A DNA stretch of 7,153 nucleotides from an uncultured Pirellula sp. (GTDB taxonomy: Bacteria; Planctomycetota; Planctomycetia; Pirellulales; Pirellulaceae). The notes under the pieces were generated by a model. That model made no database searches, was not told the DNA's origin, and saw nothing but the letters and a program-made list of their open reading frames with translations. Positions 1 to 5,959 of the stretch are shown piece by piece (within the stretch, counting starts at the first letter, position 1; each line of letters opens with the position of its first letter). A program made the position numbers and the translations under genes. The DNA lies in contig CAILTZ010000148.1 of NCBI GenBank assembly GCA_903837255.1, positions 1-7,153 of the forward strand, written 5' to 3'.

Positions 1-1126
1 ATCGGGATTCCCAGCGCCCACGCCGATCCATGACCAGCACACGATTCTTGCGGATCACCCCCCAAAGCGAAGATTCAAAGCGATCGTTCTGGGCCGAGGC
101 ATCTTGGCCTTCGTACACGACCTCGAACTGCAAGTCCAAGGGGATCGCCTTGGATCGCAAGGCCGATTGCTGTGCGGCGAAGAGTTTTTCGCCGGCGATA
201 CGATATTCAATCGTCCGACTTGGAGTTCCATCGGATTCCAGAGATTTGCTCCACACGATCTGTCCATTCGAGCGAATATCGATGCGGTACTGCCGGCCTG
301 CGGGCAGCTGCTGTTTGATCGTCGCGGTTCCTTGGAACGAATCGGCTCGAAACATGCTCTGCGAATGCTCGACGGCCAGGATTCCAACGTCGTCAGGTTC
401 CGCTTCGCGTCCAAATCCGATTGCAAAGATCGGTATCGACGCTTGGGCAAACCGCTGGGCTACGGTGCTCGGGGATTCCCCCGAGTTGCTCTGACCGTCG
501 GACAACAGGACCACCGCCGCATAGGGCTTCTCGGGTGCAGTGGATGGTTCGGCAGAGGCCAGCGATTCCCCAGATGTTCCGGAGCGAATGACCGATGCTA
601 GAGCCTCACCGATGGCGGTCTTGCTGCCGTTTGCATTGAACTCAACACGCGTGGGCTTGGCCGATCGCTCGACGGTCGAATCCCAGATCGATTGGGTTGT
701 CGACTCGCCTTGTGTGTCAGCGGCATCGGAGAACGGAAACAGTCTCAAATGGAACCGAGATCGCTGCTGGTCCAGCCACCCGGGCTGCTTATCTGAGGAG
801 CTGCTCAGCCACCGCGTTGCACGCTCGAGCCTGCTGTTCTGGGCTGTCTGGGATTCCTTGAGCTCCATGCTTGCGGAGGTGTCCACCAGCACGGCGATGC
901 GGCTGAGTTCTCCGGAGACCCATTCTCGAACCCAGGCCGGACCGGCCAGCATCCAGAGGATTCCTCCCAAGGCTGCAGCGCGGAGCGTAGGTAGGATCCA
1001 ATTGAGAGGGGCCCGTGCGAATCGGGATTCTCTGTAATACCACCACCATACAAATGCCATGCCCACGAGCGACAGCGGCACCAAGAGCCAAACGGGCAAT
1101 AAACCATTGAATTCCAATCGGCTCAT
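1..1126 (-). CDS. Membrane-anchored VWA-domain protein, third gene of the DUF58/BatA-type cassette (3' end outside window)
   Basis: Only the first 375 codons are present; the frame is open to the left edge. The start is the ATG at 1126-1124, which overlaps the TGA of the preceding gene as ATGA and has a GAGGAG ribosome site four bases upstream. Two hydrophobic segments come first (about residues 8-30 and 43-65), then a von Willebrand A domain (about 76-240). The full metal-ion site is visible: D82-T-S84-A-S86, T170 in the 'GSKTAIG' loop and D210 in 'LLSDG'. A beta-rich region follows. At about 362-375 begins 'RVLVMDRRGRWESR', resembling the start of the glutamine-amidotransferase-like region that follows VWA in planctomycete proteins of this type. 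Family knowledge: such proteins sit in the inner membrane with VWA-mediated, metal-dependent protein contacts, and are linked to MoxR ATPases. The exact role is unknown. The VWA call is firm; the full length and C-terminal domains are inferred. Confidence 0.88.
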   Translation of the reverse strand, partial: MSRLEFNGLLPVWLLVPLSLVGMAFVWWWYYRESRFARAPLNWILPTLRAAALGGILWMLAGPAWVREWVSGELSRIAVLVDTSASMELKESQTAQNSRLERATRWLSSSSDKQPGWLDQQRSRFHLRLFPFSDAADTQGESTTQSIWDSTVERSAKPTRVEFNANGSKTAIGEALASVIRSGTSGESLASAEPSTAPEKPYAAVVLLSDGQSNSGESPSTVAQRFAQASIPIFAIGFGREAEPDDVGILAVEHSQSMFRADSFQGTATIKQQLPAGRQYRIDIRSNGQIVWSKSLESDGTPSRTIEYRIAGEKLFAAQQSALRSKAIPLDLQFEVVYEGQDASAQNDRFESSLWGVIRKNRVLVMDRRGRWESR

Positions 1127-3354
1127 GCGGCTCCTCGCTTGGTGGTGTTTATCGCATTGCTTGGGGCCGATGGCACGGCAGCTTTGGAGCTTCGCGGCGA
1201 TAAGGATTGCTGCAGAAACATCTCAGCGAAGAACAAGGCCAGGAGCCCGAGCCAGAACCAGGTCCATAGTTCCTTGCCGTTGGAGTTGGAGCGTTCTTGA
1301 TTGAGCCAATGGTCGGCGTCATTGTGGACCGATGCCGAAGCAGACTTGGCAAGCGTTTCTAGTTCCTCAGGAGCGAGCAGCGTTCGTGCAAGCTCCTGCT
1401 TGCGATCGGCCGAAGAGGTTGCAAAGCCGTTGTAGAGGCGACGCTCGCCGGCCATGGCTTGACCAACCCCTTCGAGCCGCCCGGTACCCAGATCGATCGG
1501 TTTGTTCGGTTCGATTGCCAGTTCGCGAGTCGTGAGTCCAGGGAGTTGGACGGAAAGCTTTGTCGCTTGAGAAGGGTTTTCGATCCAGGTTTCCCCGAGT
1601 GGGGTTTCCTTCCAACCGGCAGGCCAACGGATGGCTGTGGTCATCATCCGCTGAACCAGCGGCAGGAAGACTGGCAGGGACGGCAGATTGCTATCGTCGT
1701 CATCGCAGCTGCTAGACATCCAAAAACAACGACCTGCTCCGATGGCAGCACTAATCAAAAACGGCTGATCGTCTTGGTAAGCGATGGAGGTTACCGGTGG
1801 GGTCGTTAGAGCATCATCGAGTTTCAGTGTGTTTCTTGCGACGAAGCGAGCCGAGCTCAACGAGTCGAGGGATGCTTTTGAAAGTTCAAACGCTGGGCTG
1901 GAGGTCGGTTTGATCGAGCCTTCCCACGCAGTTCGGGTTGTCCAAGCACCGATTCTCAGACCTCCCTCGGAGATGCTTTCCCAAGCGTTGAGTTTATCGA
2001 CCTGCACTTTGTCTCCAAGGCAAAAGAGCAAGCCACCTCCACGTTCGACAAACGCTCGTAACGACTTGCGCTGGTCTGGATTGAGATCGGGCAGGTTGCA
2101 GCAGATCACCCCATCGGTATCCTTGAGCATCGCCTCGTTCCATCCACCTGGATCGACGACCGATGTGGTGAACAAATCGCCGGGTTCGCCTCGTAGCAGC
2201 GAGAACGGGGTCAGTGCGAGTCGAACGAAATCCGATTCGCTTTGCATCGCTTCGCGTTTTCGATCCCCGTCGATGATCAGAACCTTGGCTGGCTCTCGAA
2301 CCCGCACCACTTTGGTCATGGAATGGTCCTGAGGGCTCGCATCGTCATAGTCCGCAAAGACTTTGATCAGTGTGTCTTCGGCCTTGGTCGGCGACCATAC
2401 GAATCGGACCGTCGAGGTCGAGTTTGCAGCGATCGTTACCGATTGACGCTCGACCTCGTCGAGTCCCTCCATGAGGACCATCGGGACTTGGGCTGCTTCT
2501 TGCGAATCGTTTTGGAGCGTAACGCTGATGGTCAGTTTGCCTTGCGGGACGACTTGCGAGGGAATCGATTCGACGCTTAGGATCGAAACGTTCGTTTCGC
2601 TCGCGGCGTCTTTGACTGCGGCTTCGGCTGGTGTTGCGGCATTGAGGAAGCTCCAAGCGATCGGAACGTTTCGGCTGGCGAGCTGTTTGGCAAGATCGCG
2701 GGATAGATCTTGCTGGGTAGATTTCCATTCGGAGGCTTGGAAGTCAGAGACCAGGAGCAAATGGCGTCTGGGGTTGGAGCTTTTCTCGAGCCAGCTTGCC
2801 GCCGAGCGGGCTGCTTCGGATAGATCGAGCCTTCCGGCCGACTCGGTTCTATCGTTGAGGGCTAAGAGTCGTTTGGAAAGTTCGCTAGGTTGGTGCTGGG
2901 CCCACATTTCGATAGGTTTGCCACCGAGGATTACCGAGGCATCCGAGCCGGCGGGGAGCTCTTCGAGGATCTTTTGGATCTGAGCGACGGCCTGTTGGAT
3001 CCGATTGCGTTTTTCGCCGATTCGTCCCTGCTTGTCATTGACGCTTTGCATCGACAGCGAGTCGTCTAGCAGGATGGCCAAGCTCATCGGGGTGGAGCCT
3101 GCAGTGTCTTTCCAGGTCTGAATCAGTGGCCTTGCCATCGCGAGGGCTAGCAGGACTGGGATCAGGCATCGGATCAGCAGCAGCAGCAACTGCTTCCACT
3201 GGATGCGCCTCGAATTGACCTTCACCGACGCATCGAGAAACTGCATCGCGCCCCAATCGATCGTCAAGTACTTGCTGCGATTGAGCAAATGGATGATCAA
3301 GGGTACCGAAAAGGCCGTGGCGCCAAAGGCAAGTAGTGCATTGAGGAACGTCAT
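1123..3354 (-). CDS. BatA-type membrane protein with N-terminal aerotolerance-regulator domain, VWA domain and GATase-like region
   Basis: 743 residues from the ATG at 3354. I preferred this start to one 24 codons upstream because 'MTFLNALLAFGATAFSVP' is the classic start of the BatA N-terminal (aerotolerance regulator) domain, the ATG overlaps the upstream stop as ATGA, and GGGGA lies five bases before it. Order: membrane segment (about 4-24) followed by 'IHLLNR' and 'IDWGAMQFL'; second membrane segment (54-76); VWA domain (about 91-235) with D97-D-S99-L-S101 and D204 in 'LVSDF'; a beta-sandwich stretch (about 255-350); a class-I glutamine-amidotransferase-like region (about 355-575, 'VLIIDGD', 'GGGLLFCLGD'); and a C-terminal membrane segment (697-713). 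Most of the protein should therefore face the periplasm. Bat proteins were named for Bacteroides aerotolerance, but planctomycete homologues have no settled role. By family analogy it acts with the adjacent DUF58 and VWA proteins and a MoxR ATPase. Product class is confident; function is not. Confidence 0.9.
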   Translation of the reverse strand: MTFLNALLAFGATAFSVPLIIHLLNRSKYLTIDWGAMQFLDASVKVNSRRIQWKQLLLLLIRCLIPVLLALAMARPLIQTWKDTAGSTPMSLAILLDDSLSMQSVNDKQGRIGEKRNRIQQAVAQIQKILEELPAGSDASVILGGKPIEMWAQHQPSELSKRLLALNDRTESAGRLDLSEAARSAASWLEKSSNPRRHLLLVSDFQASEWKSTQQDLSRDLAKQLASRNVPIAWSFLNAATPAEAAVKDAASETNVSILSVESIPSQVVPQGKLTISVTLQNDSQEAAQVPMVLMEGLDEVERQSVTIAANSTSTVRFVWSPTKAEDTLIKVFADYDDASPQDHSMTKVVRVREPAKVLIIDGDRKREAMQSESDFVRLALTPFSLLRGEPGDLFTTSVVDPGGWNEAMLKDTDGVICCNLPDLNPDQRKSLRAFVERGGGLLFCLGDKVQVDKLNAWESISEGGLRIGAWTTRTAWEGSIKPTSSPAFELSKASLDSLSSARFVARNTLKLDDALTTPPVTSIAYQDDQPFLISAAIGAGRCFWMSSSCDDDDSNLPSLPVFLPLVQRMMTTAIRWPAGWKETPLGETWIENPSQATKLSVQLPGLTTRELAIEPNKPIDLGTGRLEGVGQAMAGERRLYNGFATSSADRKQELARTLLAPEELETLAKSASASVHNDADHWLNQERSNSNGKELWTWFWLGLLALFFAEMFLQQSLSPRSSKAAVPSAPSNAINTTKRGAA
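1131..1136 (-). promoter_or_regulatory. Ribosome binding site GAGGAG for the VWA gene starting at 1126
   Basis: Read on the minus strand, GAGGAG lies four bases before the ATG at 1126, inside the last codons of the preceding gene. It is the best Shine-Dalgarno match in the window. It supports the ATGA-overlap start, and suggests this gene can recruit ribosomes itself as well as by coupling. Confidence 0.6.
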
Positions 3355-4259
3355 GCTTGTCCCCGGTGCGCGATGTAGGTGGATAGCACGGCACTGAAGG
3401 ATTCCGAGGTCCTTACCGGAATCCAATCGATTCGGTTTTGTCTACAGCCGTTTTGTATCGCCTCTTGATGGTTGTTGAAGTTGTTCAAATAGGTTTTACG
3501 AAGCGACATCGGATCGACCAGCAGTTGCTGTTCTTTGAGCTCGAGCGAACGAAATAGCGTTCTGTTTTGGAAAGGAAAATCGACCTCATCGTCGTCCATG
3601 ATTTGAAACAACAAGATCTCTTGATAATTGGCCCTGAGCATTGAGAGACTCTTGAAGAGCTCAGCCGCGTTTCCGTAGCAGTCCGAAAGGAGGATCACAA
3701 ATCCTCGCTTGCGGCAAAAGCTCAGCAATTGATGCAAGACTCCTCCAAGCTCGGTCTCTCCTTGGCACTCGGAGTTGGCGAGTGTTTCCAAGCAGACCCG
3801 CAAGTGGTTCGGCCTAGCCCTGGGCGGGATATGCTTGCGGATCGCAGTGTCGAAAGTAACGAGCCCGACGGAGTCCTGCTGCGAGACAAACAGGTAAGCC
3901 AAGCAGGATGCGAGTCGGATCGCATAATCGTGCTTGGTCAATCGGTTGGAGCGAGATCCGCTGTAGTTCATCGAGCCGCTTTGGTCGACTACCAGCGTGG
4001 CTCGGACATTCGTTTCGTCTTCGTATTGGCGAATGTAGAGCCGATCTGTTTTGCCAAAAAGCTTCCAGTCGATCGAGCGAATCTCATCGCCGTGAACATA
4101 AGGCCTATGCTCTTTGAAATCGACACTCGCTCCGATGTGCCGGGATCGATGAATCCCCCCGGTGACTCCTTCGACGACATCTTTAGCGAGCAACTGCAGC
4201 GCAGAGACCTTTTGGATATCGGTCGGCTTGAGCCAACGGAACAGTGGATTGGAGCTCAC
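3351..4259 (-). CDS. DUF58 domain-containing protein (VWA-like fold), first gene of the cassette
   Basis: 302 residues if translation starts at the GTG at 4259. From there 'VSSNPLFRWLKPTDIQKVSA' leads straight into the family's usual N-terminus. An in-frame ATG at 4400 would add 47 residues that resemble no DUF58 N-terminus, so I do not use it. The DUF58 signature is clear: 'VVEGVTGGIHRSRHIG' (about 28-43), 'RPYVHGDEIRSIDWK' (52-66), 'TDRLYIRQYEDETN' (about 71-84), then a VWA-like strand and metal motif D92-Q-S94-G-S96-M, 'LLSDCYG', and 'EILLFQIMDDDEVDFPF' near the C-terminal third. No membrane segment is evident, so it is probably cytosolic. DUF58 proteins are typically encoded next to MoxR AAA+ ATPases and VWA membrane proteins and are thought to be partners in a chaperone-like assembly or envelope function. 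The last bases overlap the next gene as ATGA. No moxR gene lies upstream in this window. Family call very sure; start moderately sure. Confidence 0.92.
   Translation of the reverse strand: MSSNPLFRWLKPTDIQKVSALQLLAKDVVEGVTGGIHRSRHIGASVDFKEHRPYVHGDEIRSIDWKLFGKTDRLYIRQYEDETNVRATLVVDQSGSMNYSGSRSNRLTKHDYAIRLASCLAYLFVSQQDSVGLVTFDTAIRKHIPPRARPNHLRVCLETLANSECQGETELGGVLHQLLSFCRKRGFVILLSDCYGNAAELFKSLSMLRANYQEILLFQIMDDDEVDFPFQNRTLFRSLELKEQQLLVDPMSLRKTYLNNFNNHQEAIQNGCRQNRIDWIPVRTSESFSAVLSTYIAHRGQA
3360..3364 (-). promoter_or_regulatory. Probable ribosome binding site GGGGA for the BatA-type gene
   Basis: On the minus strand GGGGA ends five bases before the ATG at 3354, inside the end of the DUF58 gene. 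It is only a partial Shine-Dalgarno match. Its position favours the 743-residue start over the in-frame ATG further upstream, which lies within the DUF58 coding region. Confidence 0.4.
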
Positions 4260-4293
4260 GAACGTTCTCGCTAAGACGAACTTGAAGTAGATA

Positions 4294-4322
4294 GCTGAAG
4301 TTGGATAGACCAATGCTTCAGC
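4294..4322. promoter_or_regulatory. Strong inverted repeat (11-bp stem) in the leader of the DUF58 gene
   Basis: The arms GCTGAAG (4294-4300) and CTTCAGC (4316-4322) are perfectly complementary. Inside them TTGG (4301-4304) pairs with CCAA (4310-4313), giving an 11-bp stem with a 2-base bulge and a 5-base loop. A competing pairing exists between TTGGAT (4301-4306) and ATCCAA (4325-4330). No T-run follows in either direction, so it does not look like a classic intrinsic terminator. It sits 35-63 bases before the GTG at 4259, in the 159-base gap (4260-4418) between the remnant ORF and the DUF58 gene. It could be an mRNA leader hairpin, a dimeric-regulator operator or a processing site. I saw no other feature in this gap and no convincing -35/-10 pair. 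Confidence 0.45.
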
Positions 4323-4418
4323 CAATCCAAAGGGGGGATTAGGCGGGATATTGAAGGTCCCATGATAGCATGTTGGGAACCTGAATTCGAGGAAACTCAT
4401 CGAGAAAACTGATTGGGA

Positions 4419-4721
4419 TCAGTTCCCGGAATGGATAGGTTCGAGCCTTTTTAGTTCCAAGCGATAAAGAATTTGGTTGTACTCGTAGCGTGGTGTCGGC
4501 GATGGATTCCCCGAAAAAGAGGTCGTGTAGGTACCCTCGAAGTATAGGACTTTGCCGTCCGGATCGCTAAATTCCGGATGAATCTTTGGGTTGTAGAAGG
4601 AGTATTGATGATGGGTGGCGATTTTTTTGGCCGTGGTCCAGGGGCCGGTCGGGGACGGTGATTCGGAGTACCAAACCTCGCCTAGCAAGGACGATTCCCC
4701 TCCGTACTGAGTGAATATCAT
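4419..4721 (-). pseudogene. C-terminal remnant of a propeller-like secreted protein (DUF4185-like?), 100 codons
   Basis: This is a 100-residue open frame with real-protein character: '[15 protein letters not shown]' (14-28), '[12 protein letters not shown]' (about 40-51), '[15 protein letters not shown]' (about 58-72) and '[15 protein letters not shown]' (about 75-89). From memory these blocks match the C-terminal end of much longer uncharacterised planctomycete/verrucomicrobial proteins with a glycosidase-like propeller fold, possibly DUF4185. That assignment is unsearched. There is no signal peptide, and nothing comparable to the missing N-terminal part occurs upstream, where the sequence is ald. 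The ATG (4721-4719) shares its A with the ald TGA stop, with no Shine-Dalgarno site, so any translation would be by termination-reinitiation. In this frame upstream of the ATG an in-frame stop occurs about 25 codons back, inside ald. I read it as a 5'-truncated gene fused to the end of ald; a functional small protein is the alternative. Confidence 0.55.
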
Positions 4722-5818
4722 CAGGCGGCGTAGGGGTAGCCAAAGGTTTTGGCCACCGCTTCGTTGGTGACTTTGCCGTGATGCACGTTAAGGGATTCTC
4801 GCAGCGGTTTGGAAGCAGCGATTGCAGGTTCGATGCCTTGCTGAGCCAATTGCACCACCCATGGCAAGGTGACGTTGCAAAGGGCAAAGGTGCTTGTGCG
4901 TCCTACCGCGCCAGGCATGTTGGTGACGCAGTAGTGAAGGACTTCGTCGACGATGTATGTTGGATTGCGGTGCGTGGTCGGCTTGCTGGTCTCGACGCAG
5001 CCACCTTGGTCGATCGCTACGTCGATGATGACGCTTCCGGGTTTCATGAGTTTGAGGTCTTCTTTGCGAACCAGATAAGGAGCTTTCGCGCCTGGGATCA
5101 GCACCGAGCCGATAACAAGATCGGCGAGTTTGAGTTGCTCTCTGACGTTGTAGCGGTCGGAGAAGATGACGTTGACGTTTGGAGGCATCACATCGTCTAG
5201 GTAACGCATGCGATCGAGGTTCACATCGAGGATGTTGACGTCGGCTCGGAAGCCTGCTGCGATACGGGCTGCGTTGGCACCGACGACTCCGCCGCCTAGG
5301 ACGGTGATGTGGGCTGGTGGGACTCCGGGGACTCCACCGAGCAAGATCCCTCGACCCATCTGTGGTTTTTCGAGATATTTGGCACCTTCTTGGATGCTCA
5401 TGCGGCCGGCGACCTCGCTCATCGGGGTCAGCAGTGGCAGTCGGCCTTGGGCATCGCGCAGGGTTTCATAGGCTAGACAAGTCGCACCGCTATCGATCAT
5501 GGCTTGGGTCAGTCCACGGTCGGCAGCGAAGTGGAAATAAGTAAACAGTGCTTGGTTTTTTCGAATCAGCGGATACTCGGCCGCTTGGGGTTCTTTGACT
5601 TTGACGATCAAATCGGCTTGTTCGAAGACCTCTTTGCCAGTCTTTACGAGCGTAGCTCCTGCTTGCTCATATGCTTCATCGGCAAGCCCCGAGCCAAGCC
5701 CGGCTGCGACTTGGACAATCACCTTGTGACCACGCGAGACGAGTTCCTCGACTCCTACAGGGAGCATGGCGACTCGGTATTCATCTTCCTTGATTTCTTT
5801 GGGAACGCCGACGATCAT
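4721..5818 (-). CDS. ald: Alanine dehydrogenase
   Basis: 365 residues, complete, from the ATG at 5818. It catalyses the NAD-dependent, reversible oxidative deamination of L-alanine to pyruvate and ammonium in the cytosol (EC 1.4.1.1). The start is fixed by '[20 protein letters not shown]', the invariant family N-terminus; the open frame continues upstream but runs into the divergent gene and is not family-like. Counting from this Met, residues match the Mycobacterium tuberculosis Ald numbering: R15 (substrate), K75 in 'VKVKEP', H96 in 'TYFHFA', D270 in 'DVAIDQGG', the NAD-binding glycine loop 'LGGGVVG' (174-180), acidic D198 at the end of the second Rossmann strand, and N300-M301 in 'TNMPGAV'. 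The known enzymes are hexamers. No Shine-Dalgarno site is obvious. The C-terminus ends in 'GYPYAA', about six residues shorter than the 371-residue M. tuberculosis enzyme, and its stop overlaps the start of the remnant ORF. Confidence 0.97.
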   Translation of the reverse strand: MIVGVPKEIKEDEYRVAMLPVGVEELVSRGHKVIVQVAAGLGSGLADEAYEQAGATLVKTGKEVFEQADLIVKVKEPQAAEYPLIRKNQALFTYFHFAADRGLTQAMIDSGATCLAYETLRDAQGRLPLLTPMSEVAGRMSIQEGAKYLEKPQMGRGILLGGVPGVPPAHITVLGGGVVGANAARIAAGFRADVNILDVNLDRMRYLDDVMPPNVNVIFSDRYNVREQLKLADLVIGSVLIPGAKAPYLVRKEDLKLMKPGSVIIDVAIDQGGCVETSKPTTHRNPTYIVDEVLHYCVTNMPGAVGRTSTFALCNVTLPWVVQLAQQGIEPAIAASKPLRESLNVHHGKVTNEAVAKTFGYPYAA

Positions 5819-5959
5819 GGCTGGGAGTGCTTCGGGGATGGAGTAAAATAGATGGCAAATAAAACCGCCCTTTAGTGTACCGTTTTGGCAATCGGTACGC
5901 CATACGCGAAGCTTCCCTACTGCTAGTTGCCCCCTCCCTGCCGTCGAAGAAACGTTGCG
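5819..5959. promoter_or_regulatory. Divergent intergenic region between ald and the Nramp-like gene
   Basis: These 141 bases separate two start codons facing away from each other, so they must hold the 5' control region of at least one and probably both genes. The ald-proximal half is AT-richer (5840-5875), as expected for a promoter. I could not pick a convincing -35/-10 pair in either direction. A dyad at 5875-5900 lies near the middle. Neither start codon has a strong Shine-Dalgarno site; the plus-strand gene has only a weak GAAGAAA about 7-13 bases upstream. Confidence 0.5.
5875..5900. repeat. Dyad GTACCG-N10-CGGTAC, candidate operator
   Basis: GTACCG (5877-5882) and CGGTAC (5893-5898) are exact inverted copies separated by ten bases. 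Two more positions on each side extend the symmetry to 7 of 8. The arm spacing is suitable for a dimeric regulator bound between the two divergent genes. With 6-bp core arms, chance occurrence is possible, so confidence is modest. Confidence 0.35.

Noticed and set aside
1784..2983. Long plus-strand ORFs (110-182 codons) opposite the BatA-type gene
   Set aside because: They lie wholly antisense to a confidently identified gene. Codon bias toward TCG/CGA produces few stops on the complementary strand. No recognisable motifs or start signals.
3173..3187. Short GCAGCAGCAGCA tract as a microsatellite
   Set aside because: It encodes consecutive leucines (CTG codons) in a membrane segment of the BatA-type protein, which explains it.
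3729..4274. 181-codon plus-strand ORF opposite the DUF58 gene
   Set aside because: It mirrors the codon pattern of a clear DUF58 gene and has no protein-like hydrophobic or domain pattern of its own.
4294..4322. The inverted repeat as an intrinsic terminator for ald and the remnant
   Set aside because: The stem is only moderately GC-rich and no T-run follows it on either strand, so I list it as a possible leader or operator element instead.
4567..4887. 106-codon minus-strand ORF overlapping the end of ald
   Set aside because: It is a different frame of the ald 3' end and of the remnant. Its sequence has no family-like blocks, while the other two frames do.
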